Below, one piece after another: positions 16,747-25,837 of a stretch of DNA of 64,000 nucleotides. Below the pieces are notes generated by a model. It was not told where the DNA came from. It worked only from the letters and a program-made list of their open reading frames with translations, and ran no database searches. The stretch spans positions 124,001 through 188,000 of the forward strand of contig OZ219799.1 in assembly GCA_964291275.2 (NCBI GenBank), given 5' to 3'. Position numbers and translations under genes: made by a program. The stretch comes from Bin80 sp964291275 (lineage in GTDB: Bacteria; Bacteroidota; Rhodothermia; Rhodothermales; Bin80). Numbering within the stretch: position 1 is the stretch's first letter; each line of letters opens with the position of its first letter.

Positions 16747-17529
16747 TTACCAGTATATCCCGAGCTGCAACTTGCCGTTCTCCACCTTCCTTCTTTTATC
16801 GCAGATCGAAAGAACATGCTCCAGATCTACCCCTCCAACCTTCCTACGGCCAAGCATAAAACCCAGCTTGCACCATTGCGACACGTTCGGACACCATCCC
16901 CCCGGGGGAGGGCCTGCCGATTCTTCTACCGGTTCTTGTACAGATCCAGCCCAATACGTTATATTCGGAGTGTAGGGCTGTATCGCACACGGTGCCTCGG
17001 GCCGCTCACTTGACGCGAACAGATTCATTATATAATCCTCACCTCCGGCACCGATTATCTCGCTCCAAAGGGACCTAGCACTAACGGCTTCGGTGCCGTC
17101 CATTGTCTCGTAAACTTGGATCAAGACATCAAGCCCTCGCCCATACGGAATCTGCGGACTATTAGAATTATCACGCGTTGCCCCAGACAAGACACTAAGG
17201 GCGGTCCTTGCTATCCTGCTAGAAGGGCTTTCCAACACAAGCCTTCCCAGCGCATCCGCGAACGCATCCAGTTCCGTAGCGGAACGTGCCTCCCCGAACT
17301 GCCCAAGTACCTTTCTCGCAGCGTCCTTTCCCCAGGGTTCTTCGGCCAGTATGGCGTCCAGGGCAAACTGCGGCGTAGCGCGCACCTTTTCTATCAACTC
17401 GCCGTTACCGTCCTTTACCCAGACCAAGGCACGCCAGCTCTCATCCGCGTTGGTCTCGTTTGCCTCCTGCGCCAGAGCAACGCCCGGGATCAGAAGGGCC
17501 ATTACGATCAGTGTGGTTGCTCTAGTCAT
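16747..17529 (-). CDS. Secreted helical-repeat protein, immunity-like paralogue
   Basis: This 260-residue protein has a signal peptide (MTRATTLIVMALLIPGVALA, then QE). The mature part is homologous to 6842-7618 and 17646-18413 (ADESWRALVWVKDGNGELIE). The C-terminal 100 residues are nearly identical to 6842-7618, while the middle differs more. Its first 20 codons resemble the Sel1 gene instead, with B copy 6 just upstream. The ATG at 17529 was chosen because it starts the signal peptide; the frame to 17703 reads repeat B as protein. It has no toxin-like gene of its own. Confidence 0.78.
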   Translation of the reverse strand: MTRATTLIVMALLIPGVALAQEANETNADESWRALVWVKDGNGELIEKVRATPQFALDAILAEEPWGKDAARKVLGQFGEARSATELDAFADALGRLVLESPSSRIARTALSVLSGATRDNSNSPQIPYGRGLDVLIQVYETMDGTEAVSARSLWSEIIGAGGEDYIMNLFASSERPEAPCAIQPYTPNITYWAGSVQEPVEESAGPPPGGWCPNVSQWCKLGFMLGRRKVGGVDLEHVLSICDKRRKVENGKLQLGIYW

Positions 17530-17544
17530 GATGTTGGGGAGTGG

Positions 17545-17627
17545 TTTCCCTGTGTCAACGCCGCCCCCCTCGGCGTTGATCCGTTGCCCGCCTCCGCCCC
17601 GGCAAATCCGCGGGGCCGGAATAGTTA
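17545..17627 (+). repeat. Spacer repeat B, copy 6 (long form), with a partial A
   Basis: It has the same order of blocks as copy 5: GGTTTCCCTGTGTCAACG, CCCTCGGCGTTGATCCG, then CGCGGGGCCGGAATAGTT. A fragment resembling the start of repeat A (GGCGCCTAATTTTGCCTGGA) follows at 17640-17659 and overlaps the stop of the next gene. Confidence 0.88.
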
Positions 17628-17645
17628 CAACCGTTATTGCGGCGC

Positions 17646-18413
17646 CTAATTTTGCCTGGATTCTGGCGGATAAGCCCACAAACTTCTGTCCGGAGGCCCC
17701 CAAACGCCGTTAATTTTCGACCTACGCCCATCACAAATCGGATAAACAAGATCGTATTCTCGAAGTATTGCGCCCACCTCGCACCACTGCGTCTCGTACG
17801 GACAATGTTCCTCTTTGGGGGGATGGCCTACTCTATTCACGACCTTTCCATCTATAACAACGCCGACGGTGGGTGCCACAAAGCACGCTTTCTCGGGGCG
17901 TTCGAGTGACGCGAACAGGGTCCTGACATAATCCTCACCTCTTGCTCCGGCATGGCGTATGCTTCTCAAAACGTAGTTATTCTTAGAAACGGCTTCGGTG
18001 CCGTCCATTGCCTCGTAAACTTGGATCAATACATCAACCGCGCGCGCATACGGAATTCCCGGTCCTCCAGAACTTTCTCTCGCTACATCAGCCAAGGCGT
18101 TGAGGGCGGTGTAGGCTACCTGGTGCGACGGACTTTCCAGTATAAGTCTTCCCAGCGCGTCCGCCAGCGCATCCAGCTCCGCAGGGGAACGCGGCTCCCC
18201 GACCTGCTTGAGTACCTTCCTCGCAGCTCCCATTCCCCAGGATTCTTCGGCCTGTATGGCGTCCAAGGCAAACTGCGGCGTAGCACGCACCTTTTCTATC
18301 AACTTTCCGTTACCGTCCGTTACCCAGACCAAGGCACGCCAGCTCTCATCCGCTTCCTGCGCCAGGGCAACGCCCGGGATCAGAAAGGCCAGTAATACAA
18401 TCAGCTTTTTCAT
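17646..18413 (-). CDS. Secreted helical-repeat protein, partner of the zincin toxin-like gene
   Basis: This 255-residue protein has a signal peptide (MKKLIVLLAFLIPGVALA, then QE) and then the family core DESWRALVWVTDGNGKLIEK with helical pairs. Its C-terminal third (CFVAPTVGVVIDGKVVNRVG and beyond) differs from its two paralogues. It starts 33 bases after the toxin-like gene stop. Relative to its paralogues the variable C-terminal part may carry specificity for the cognate tail, an inference. Confidence 0.78.
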   Translation of the reverse strand: MKKLIVLLAFLIPGVALAQEADESWRALVWVTDGNGKLIEKVRATPQFALDAIQAEESWGMGAARKVLKQVGEPRSPAELDALADALGRLILESPSHQVAYTALNALADVARESSGGPGIPYARAVDVLIQVYEAMDGTEAVSKNNYVLRSIRHAGARGEDYVRTLFASLERPEKACFVAPTVGVVIDGKVVNRVGHPPKEEHCPYETQWCEVGAILREYDLVYPICDGRRSKINGVWGPPDRSLWAYPPESRQN

Positions 18414-18446
18414 TTTGTCACCTTTTGTGTTTAGTTGCAGCTATGC

Positions 18447-20296
18447 TCAGTGGGCGTCTATTGTTAAAACACCTATACCCCACTTAAAATCGACATAATA
18501 CCACCACTCATTTGAGCCTCCAAGGTACGCCGGAGCTTCTCCGCCCGCTGTATCGAGGGCTGTTATGAACTTAGTCCACGCGTCCGTTATGGCCCCATCA
18601 ACCTCGCTACTCTTCTCCTTAACAATGGCTTCCAGTGCAGTAAAGAGATTACTGGCGGTGGTACTTTCCAGGTACCTATTGAAGCCCTTTTCGTGCACTC
18701 TTTCGTGATCTATGATGGCCCGCCTCATTAGATTGAATCCCGTCGAAGTCCTACAGTATTTATTGACACTGTAATAGGATTCTGATTGATCGCTCAGATC
18801 TTCCGCCGCTGTTCTACAGGTGACGCTATGAGCCCCACTGTGCCCAATTCCCGGTTCATCATAGTCGTCTGAAACGAAAAGTTTGGGATCAAGTGCAGAG
18901 ACGTCCCCGACCATATAAGTCCCGCTCCAGGGGCCCGTGCCCGACTCAGCTCCCGGGGCCTGCGGATTCGTTCCGCGATCACCAAAAGAATATTCTCCAT
19001 ACTTTTTAAGTTGGCGCACCTCGGATGAATAAGTCACCACGGCAGTGAGTGGGGGATCGTTCCCTAGCTCGGGAGGGCCGTAACCGCTCCGGGCCGTTAC
19101 GGTTATATCACTCTCAAATTTCTCTTCCCCTATGAGGACCGTGATCTTCGCACCTTCGGTTGCCACGCCGTCCCACGTGCTAGTGGGATTTGTATGCGTT
19201 TCGGACATCGTGGCAGCCTTATCCCTGATATTTATCGACGACGACCAGTCAAACTGATGCCTCTGCTTATCCATGCCTTCGGGGGTAGTTACGCTGGCGG
19301 TACAAGATACTGTTCCACCGCGGGTAACACTCTGCGGGGCGCACTCCATAGAAAACGTGATTTCTTCCTCATCTTCGGGATCGTCCTCTTCCTCTTCACC
19401 ATCATCATCACCGCCGCCTGTGTCGTCACCGTCATCATCGCCTCCGTCATCCCCGCCGCCTCCGCCGTCATCGTCATCCCCGCAGCCGGAAAGGCAAACG
19501 CAGGTAATCTCAGCGGGCCGCCAGGTCTCGTCAGTGCAAACCGTTGATTCGGGGTCCCCGTCGCGGGTCGGTTCGCACAGCCCAACATCATACCATTTGC
19601 TTACCCAGCAATACCACCTACTTGCGTGCGTCTTACCCATGCCGGTCTGTTCCTCCAGTTGCATCTCTACCGGTTCGGGCGTTTTGCCTGGCTCATACAT
19701 AAAGGCCTGCGTGGAGGCATACCCGATCGTGTACTCCGGCACCAAAATCCGCATACTGTCAAAGTCTCCCGAGAGCCACTGCACCACGTAATCCCTGAAC
19801 TCGGACGCGTACAGGTCGGGCGCGACGAACTCAACACAGGCGTCCGGATATAATCTGCCCGTTTTCGTCCACGTCGGCAACCAGCGTACGGACGACCAAT
19901 ATATCCGGATCGGAGGGCGTGCTTGTTGCTGGACCTAGCACGGTCGCGGCATAATAGCCCCCGATCCCGTTATCCCAGGTCTCCATCTGATCCCAGTCCG
20001 GCGGATACGCGCGCACCATCGCATCGAGGATCGCAGCCAGTGTGCTCCTCGGCAATCTTTCCTGCGGCCCCCTCCGGCAGCTTTACGGGCGCGCTCTGTT
20101 CCTCCGCTAACGCGGTTTTGTACCACTCCTGGACGGCCTCTACTCGCGGGGGAAGGTCCGTTTCAGAGGGCGGCGGCTCTACGTACGGATCGATGCCGCT
20201 ATCGCATTGGGTAAGTACCAACAGGCCGCAAACGGCCAGTAAAAGGAGGCCCCACCTGCTGCGGCCTCTTGATCTGTCAGGATTGTATGTATTCAT
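18447..20296 (-). pseudogene. Lipoprotein-head/acidic-linker/HExxH zincin protein, frameshifted
   Basis: This is a paralogue of 9735-11116 with the same head but a different tail. The head starts at the ATG at 20296 with the signal segment LLLLAVCGLLVLTQC. Relative to the 10.5-11.1 kb head, AT is missing near 20042 and one base is added near 19835, so three frames are needed. The remainder, 18447 to about 19840, is open: linker with Asp/Gly/Glu runs, an Ig-like segment (GGTVSCTASVTTPEG) and a tail with HERVH in IDHERVHEKGF, a zinc metallopeptidase signature. Partner gene 17646-18413 follows by 33 bases. Confidence 0.72.
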
Positions 20297-20481
20297 GTGC
20301 GTTTGTATAATAGCGCTCCAGGATACAAGCTGCCGGGCTAATTGCAACTATCTACATCAAATAATTGCAATCATCATACCCCAGGGTTCTAAGGGTTTGA
20401 GGGTTTGAGACCTCGGAATCTCGCGAGTCCAAACCCGGTAACACGGTGTTTCCCTGGACGGCTCCCAGGGTCCCTACTTAG
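20297..20481. other. Spacer upstream of the zincin gene, with a short A-like end
   Basis: No gene is seen. The part 20446-20473 (CCCTGGACGGCTCCCAGGGT) matches the distal end of repeat A and its CAGGGTCC tail. CTACTTAG at 20474-20481 is the target duplication of the following ISNCY copy. An imperfect inverted repeat (GGGTTTGAG...CCAAACCC) lies at about 20391-20436. Confidence 0.55.
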
Positions 20482-20525
20482 TGCTTGTCAGAGAATAGGT
20501 CATTTTTGCGATTCTTGCTATACTC

Positions 20526-22127
20526 GAGCTAGTTGCAAAACCCATTTTGTTGCAACTGGTGAATCGGCCAATTCGGGACATAAATGGGTCTGATTTTCTT
20601 GGATTACGTGAATGATTGGCCTGTGTTCACCGCTTTCTTCGAAGCTGTGGGTGATTGGCCTTCAACGAGGTGTTAACTTGGAGAATTTTGTCCACGATCC
20701 GTGCGGACTCTACGCATCGATCCCACGGCTTCTGTATTCCAGAACCCCCCAATTCTGTACGCGACCACTCGACGATCCGGTTTAGTGGACCATCCGCAGC
20801 AGTTGATCCACCGTGAGCACAACAATTCCAAACATCAGGTGACACATCACTTTGCTGTGCCCACGCACCCGTACATGGCGTCCACCAAACTCATCTTTGA
20901 GTCGTCCAAAGACCCGCTCCACGGTCGAACGTTCCTTGTAGCGCGCCCGCTCAGGTGGAATAAACCCGGCACTGCGCTGTGCCTTCTGCTCACGACGGTG
21001 CGCCGCCTTTCGATTACGCGGATTCGTGTCAATGATCGGCACATGTCCCGCTGCCGTACTGTGTGCGTGAATCTCCTTCGCGTCATACGCACTATCCATG
21101 AGATCATAGCAGTTGTCCACCCGCTCACCCGTCATGGTCGCCAATGGAATGGCCGCTTGGCTATCGTGCAGGGACGCGGAAGATAGCATACAGCTGATCG
21201 GAATCCCGCCGTCTGCTGCATCTATATGTAGCTTATATCCCGTCCAGGATTGCGTATGCCCTTTCGCATTTCGCTTGCTCCCCACCGTGCACGCCTTGGG
21301 CAAATCCGCCAACATCTCCGCTTTGTTCATGGTACGCTGGCGCTCCAAACGCGTGGGGACCTTTGGACGTTCCTCCCCCTTCCGTGGACGCCCACGCTTG
21401 CGTTTCACCGGTTCCGGCGCCTTTTTCTTCGGCACCGGCTTCTCTCTTGCCTCAATCGCCGTCGAATCCCGCGAAATATGGCCCACCAACGAATCCGCGT
21501 AGCTCTCCTGAATCAAGACTTCGTGGATCCGTGTCGGTAACTCGGACTCCGCAAACTCCTTGAACGCACGGGAAAATGTGGACGCACTGGGCACATCCCG
21601 CTGCCGCGACCAACCACACATCGACCGAAGCAATGGGTCCGAAAGTAGGCGCTCTCGCAATCCGGCAGTCGTCGGAATATTCAAGACCATCTTGGCCAAA
21701 AACGACCGTGCAAGCGAAACCCGAGACGCCAGCGGGCGCCCCGGCGTACGGAACGAGGTGCGGGACAGAAAATCCTCTACACACGCCATCTCGAATACCA
21801 ACAACAACTTCTGGTACCGTTTGGGCAACGAACCAAATTCCTCCTCCACCCAAGGAAACAATTCTCGTTGGCAGACAATATAAAAACCTCGTATTTTCTT
21901 CCTAAGGGACATGGGAGACTCCGGTTTTCGTGGAAAATTTCGACACTGATTGATACGAAATCCGGGGGACTCCGGTCCCTTTTTTAGGCCTATCGAGGGA
22001 TGTTCCTATGCTCGGGGCAGATACAAATCCCAATCAAAATCGCCTCCTCTACCCGGAGGCACCAACCAGAAACCATGACCTCAAAATTCCAAAAAATCCC
22101 CCGATTTGGGAGTTTTGCAACTGGCTC
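20526..22127. mobile_element. IS5/IS1182-like insertion sequence nested in ISNCY copy 2 (1602 bp)
   Basis: Inverted repeats are GAGCTAGTTGCAAAAC at the left and GAGCCAGTTGCAAAAC read inward from the right. CTC flanks both ends (20523-20525 and 22128-22130). The uninterrupted copy 1 reads straight across this site, which fixes the insertion point. About 190 bases at the right end and 250 at the left hold no gene. Confidence 0.9.
20782..21912 (-). CDS. IS5/IS1182-like DDE transposase
   Basis: This 376-residue intact protein has an N-terminal region with PLLRSMCGWSRQRDVPSAST, the first catalytic Asp in HISRDSTAIEA, the second in YDLMDSAYDAKEI and Glu in ERSTVERVFGRLKDEFGGR. A basic, Pro-rich insertion follows the first Asp (about 155-190), as in many members. 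It is encoded on the minus strand, like the ISNCY copy it interrupts. Confidence 0.9.
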   Translation of the reverse strand: MSLRKKIRGFYIVCQRELFPWVEEEFGSLPKRYQKLLLVFEMACVEDFLSRTSFRTPGRPLASRVSLARSFLAKMVLNIPTTAGLRERLLSDPLLRSMCGWSRQRDVPSASTFSRAFKEFAESELPTRIHEVLIQESYADSLVGHISRDSTAIEAREKPVPKKKAPEPVKRKRGRPRKGEERPKVPTRLERQRTMNKAEMLADLPKACTVGSKRNAKGHTQSWTGYKLHIDAADGGIPISCMLSSASLHDSQAAIPLATMTGERVDNCYDLMDSAYDAKEIHAHSTAAGHVPIIDTNPRNRKAAHRREQKAQRSAGFIPPERARYKERSTVERVFGRLKDEFGGRHVRVRGHSKVMCHLMFGIVVLTVDQLLRMVH

Positions 22128-22335
22128 CTCATAACAATCTGGGCCCATAATTGTGGCGTCGTTGGTGGAGTTTCGGGGGAATCAGGTGCCTTTCGGCTTG
22201 CTGAATGGTCACTGGAAGACATTTTTTGCTCTCCGATGCAGCTGGGACGCGACCATGCGTGCCAACCCGACGTATGTCTGCCTTTCCGCTTATGGCGGAG
22301 CCTGTCCAAATTCCTTCGGTAGGATTACAGCGGCG

Positions 22336-23787
22336 CTACGCCGCTCGTTTTCGGGCCTGATGCCAGCGCTTGAGCCGCTCTTCTTTCCGCTTCAACTGCA
22401 AGCCAAGACGATGCACGTTGGCCGCGACCACAGAGAGCGCCACCGTGCGACCAAACCCCTCCTTACCATGCGTACGCACCAAGTCCAGTCCGCGCTGGTT
22501 CAAATTGTTGATCGCGGATTCTACCGCCGGATGCTGACGACGACCCTCCACAAAGTCCGGAGCGGATGCGCGCTCCTTGTCCGCATGACTTAAACGACCC
22601 CGCTTCGGCATAATCACCAGTTCCAGAATTTGCTCCAATGCGCGCCGGTTGTGTTCCGATGAATACCCCGTATCCATGCTGCACGAAGTCAGGGACGGGT
22701 ACAGTGTCTTGGCCTCCCGTAAAAAATCCACGATCATTGACGAATCTACCCCCTCGTAGAGCACCCGGTAGTGAAGAATGTACTGATGCTGGTCCTCCAA
22801 GACGCAGACCGGGAGGCCCAACTCCGCCTGTACCCCCGCCTTACCTTTGACGATCCAACGCGTATGCGGCGCGTGAACCGAGAAAATCTTCTCCGAATGC
22901 GGAATCTTTTCGCCCCTGAGCAACCGCCGATCCACCTGATCGATCAGTGTTAAGCTGCATCCCAGGTAGTGCAGCCACCGATCACTGCAATCTGCCCCCA
23001 ACCTCCGCTGCGAAGCCAACGCCTTCTTCACCAGCTTTCTGCAGTGGCACAGGTATTTGCGCACCCGATCACGACGATGCCAACCCCGTGACCTGCGTGC
23101 CCCTTGAAACAAACGATCAAGCCGCTTTTCCCAATCCGACGCCTTGCGCCAGCCCGGCAGGCCGTGCGAACGGCTCATACGTGCCGACTCCCGAAGCAAA
23201 CAACCCACCGCATCCCTTAGCAGATTCACATCCGTAGGCCAATGAACATGCGTCTTCGTCACCGCTGAATCTACCCTGCAACGTAACCCTTCCTCCTGGG
23301 CCTTCTTCGTAAGTTCTGCGTGCCCATGTTCCACCACAACCTTGTTGATCTTGCCCAGTAACTCCTCCGATAACAAACTCACATTGTCCAGAATCGTCTG
23401 TACATGGTATTCCGGTTCCGATCCCTCGCGCCAACCACCATGCCCAAGCATCTGGCGCAGGAGCTTGTCGTTGTTCGCCATATGCGTCAGTCGATCATAA
23501 TCGCAATTCAGGGCCTGCTTCAGCATCCCCAGAACGAAAATCCTCCACAGATCCATCCCCCGGCGCCCCAATTTGTGACTGACTCCCGAAGCCACACCCC
23601 CTTCCAAAAGCTCGAAAATCTTCGCTCGCGTCTTTGCATTCTTGTATATCGAACGCAAACCACGCAATACCGCCGGAATGTCATCCCGGCTTCGGGGGGC
23701 AAGCTCAATCTCTTCAATCGGAACCTGCCCAAACGCGCGTTGGGCTTCCATTACTACACGCATGGCAACAAAGGGGCGAATGTACAC
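22336..23787 (-). CDS. ISNCY family transposase, copy 2
   Basis: This 483-residue protein is nearly identical to that at 11589-13034. The nested IS5-like element lies downstream of the stop codon, so the coding region is intact. It may no longer move the element efficiently because its right end is separated by 1.6 kb. RVDSAVTKTHVHWPTD, CSMDTGYSS and VESAINNLNQRGLD are present. Confidence 0.9.
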   Translation of the reverse strand: MYIRPFVAMRVVMEAQRAFGQVPIEEIELAPRSRDDIPAVLRGLRSIYKNAKTRAKIFELLEGGVASGVSHKLGRRGMDLWRIFVLGMLKQALNCDYDRLTHMANNDKLLRQMLGHGGWREGSEPEYHVQTILDNVSLLSEELLGKINKVVVEHGHAELTKKAQEEGLRCRVDSAVTKTHVHWPTDVNLLRDAVGCLLRESARMSRSHGLPGWRKASDWEKRLDRLFQGARRSRGWHRRDRVRKYLCHCRKLVKKALASQRRLGADCSDRWLHYLGCSLTLIDQVDRRLLRGEKIPHSEKIFSVHAPHTRWIVKGKAGVQAELGLPVCVLEDQHQYILHYRVLYEGVDSSMIVDFLREAKTLYPSLTSCSMDTGYSSEHNRRALEQILELVIMPKRGRLSHADKERASAPDFVEGRRQHPAVESAINNLNQRGLDLVRTHGKEGFGRTVALSVVAANVHRLGLQLKRKEERLKRWHQARKRAA

Positions 23788-23998
23788 GCTTAAACGCCCA
23801 AATCAGACCTCTTACCCCAAAATTGCCGCCAGATTCGCAAATTCATTCATCCTCCTGCGATGACCAAGCCTATGCGATGAGAACCCCAAATACAGGCTAA
23901 ATCCTGACCAAATCCACCAAAAATGACCAAATCTGCTCCCAAATACCCGAATTCATCGTATAATCCCACAACCAAAATAATTTTCTGGCAAGCACTAC

Positions 23999-24171
23999 TT
24001 AGCCCCTATGTTTTTCACGGAAGTAAACCTGCGAGCCATCGCCAGGCTCATAAATCCATCCGCCCTGGACGAATGAAGTTCCATTGACATGGTCTTCAAT
24101 TAATTGGTTCTTGTGCCAATTTATTTTCACCGCATTCTGGGGGAAAAAGTGCGCACAAACTTTTCTTTTCA
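23999..24171 (-). pseudogene. 3' fragment of a cassette gene related to 13893-14096
   Basis: The open frame ends WIYEPGDGSQVYFREKHRG, similar to the 67-residue protein at 13893-14096. The stop codon lies at 23999-24001 beside the ISNCY duplication. Without the IS the stop would sit next to the A-like end at 20446-20481, as at 13.9 kb. No start is visible before the ISL3 boundary at 24172. It marks a further module of the island cut off by IS insertions. Confidence 0.5.
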
Positions 24172-25451
24172 GGTTCTACCGCAATTCGTGTGGAATGATT
24201 AAATTTGGGCTTCACTAATAATGTAGCACAATCAATGGAATCTTATCTGGATTTGACGCGGCTCACCTTGGGATTGGGGGATGACTGGAAGATTGACAAG
24301 GTACTACTGGATGAACAGATCCAGCAGATTGACATCTACGTTTCGCATTCAGGGGGGCGTTGGTTTGCCCCGAGACGGGAGAACCAGGGACGCTCTATGA
24401 TCATCGGAAAGTGCGAACTTGGCGCCACTTGGATTGCTATGAATTCAAGTGTTTTGTTCATTGTCGAGTTCCCCGGATCAAGTCTTCCGTGGGTGTGCGG
24501 ACGATTAAGACGCCTTGGGCGAGTGCCTCGAACCGGTTTACGGATGCGTTTGGGCGCTGGACGATTGACTTGCTGAAAGCGACCAAGAACCAAACGAAGA
24601 CGGCAAAGTTACTTCGTAGTAAGTTTGACACGGTCAATCGCATCCTGCACCGCAGCGTAGCGCGTGGGGTGAAGCGGAGATCGCTGGACGATATTGCGCA
24701 TGTGAGCGTAGATGAGAAGGCCTTTCAGCGTGGGCATACCTACGCAACCATTGTCAGTGATGCGGCGCGTGGCGTGGTCATTGTTGTTGGGGAAGGTCGG
24801 GACAAAGTCAGCACAAAAGTCCTGTTAAATCGCCTTTTGGCAGAGAAAAAGGGACAGGTTAGGACCATTACGACGGACATGTGGCAGGCCTACATCACCA
24901 CGGTCCAGGAGTTATTCCCCAAGGCCCGTCTGATCCACGATCGTTTTCATTTGATCCAGTACCTCAACAAGGGGATTGATCAGGTTCGCCGCAGGGAAGT
25001 GAAACAGCATGAGGAACTCAACACAGTCGTTATGCGCTCTTGAAAAACGAACAGCATCGAACGCAAAAGCAAGACGAAATCTTCAAAGTCATCCAGGAAG
25101 CCAACTTGCAGGTGAGCGTCGCTTGGCGGTTGCGCGAAGAATTCAAGGCCATCTTTGAATGCGCTTCATTCAACGAAGCAAAGAAGTACTTTGAACTCTG
25201 GCTTACCAGTGTGAAAGCGGCGGCCGTAAAAGAGATCATGAAGGTGGCCGAGACCTTCAAACGACACCTCCAAGGCGTGTGTAATGCCCTTTGTCATGAA
25301 CAATCCAATGCCAGAGCTGAGCGAATCAACGGGAAGATCCAGGAGGTTAAAACGATCGGCAGAGGATACAGAAAATTCGAAAACTTCAGATCTGCAATCC
25401 TTTTTTTCTGTGGAGGCCTAGACCTCTATCCACAACATTCGCGGTAGAACC
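24172..25451. mobile_element. ISL3-type insertion sequence, degenerate (1280 bp)
   Basis: The ends are inverted GGTTCTACCGC (24172 onward on the plus strand and 25451 inward on the minus strand). An exact 8-base duplication TCTTTTCA lies at 24164-24171 and 25452-25459, the length usual for ISL3. It carries a frameshifted transposase. Confidence 0.9.
24235..25447 (+). pseudogene. ISL3 family transposase, two frameshifts
   Basis: Three frames are needed. The first runs from the ATG at 24235 to HSGGRW near 24362; the second from there (VCPETGEPGTLYDHRKVRTW) to about 25022; the third to the stop at 25447. Joining them gives a full ISL3 transposase with a CPxTG-type zinc-finger region, HVSVDEKAFQRGHTYATIV, TTDMWQAY and the terminal AERINGKIQEVKTIGRGYR block. 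Each break can be explained by a single-base indel. Confidence 0.88.
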
Positions 25452-25462
25452 TCTTTTCAAAC

Positions 25463-25494
25463 GAGCCGGATGCGCTAGCGCGCACGTCCGGATC
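25463..25494 (+). ncRNA. Possible group II intron domain V relic
   Basis: The 32 bases start GAGCCGGATGCG and close CGCACGTCCGGATC, forming a hairpin of the domain V type with the conserved AGC near the 5' side, followed by CGTGCGGGGGGC. No intron reverse transcriptase is present. It sits 3 bases after the ISL3 target duplication. I read it as the 3' end of a mostly lost intron; a chance hairpin is possible. Confidence 0.5.
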
Positions 25495-25522
25495 CGTGCG
25501 GGGGGCTTGACATTCTCTATTA

Positions 25523-25837
25523 ATGTTGTTACTGCGCCTTCTTGTCACTAAAATTTCTAAAGGAGCATATTTTCTTAATGTTCTGAAGTACACTAGGGTG
25601 ACCTTGACTGTTGCTGTAATCGCTGTCGGTGCATTCTTGGTGGTTGTCGGTACCATAACCACGAGCAACACGAAAGAACGAGCCCCCAAGATCGAAGGAT
25701 GGGCGAGACGGTTTGTGAGAACCCAGACACGACAGTCATGTGCACTTATTACTTTTGCCTATTTGAGAGAAGTGAGTGTTCGTTTTGGGAGGGGGCTTGT
25801 TATTCTTATTGGGGTAGCTTCTGCAACGAATGAGTGA
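25523..25837 (+). CDS. Hypothetical small membrane protein (weak)
   Basis: This 104-residue ORF has one hydrophobic segment (VTLTVAVIAVGAFLVVVG, about 28-45) and a basic tail. It overlaps the start of the beta-propeller gene by 8 bases, which could indicate coupling. No family is recognised and the start is uncertain, so it may not be expressed. Confidence 0.3.
   Translation: MLLLRLLVTKISKGAYFLNVLKYTRVTLTVAVIAVGAFLVVVGTITTSNTKERAPKIEGWARRFVRTQTRQSCALITFAYLREVSVRFGRGLVILIGVASATNE

Larger units (their letters stand above)
20482..23994. mobile_element. ISNCY-type insertion sequence, copy 2, split by an IS5-like element
   Basis: The outer ends TGCTTGTCAG and CTGGCAAGCA are the same inverted repeats as in copy 1, in reverse orientation. 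The exact target duplication CTACTTAG is at 20474-20481 and 23995-24002. Removing 20526-22127 and one CTC leaves about 1.9 kb, matching copy 1. Segments 20482-20525 and 22131-22335 align with the right end of copy 1. Confidence 0.93.

Noticed and set aside
5292..17627. Repeats considered as a CRISPR array
   Set aside because: Copies are far apart, of uneven length and separated by whole genes; no spacer-sized intervals and no cas genes.
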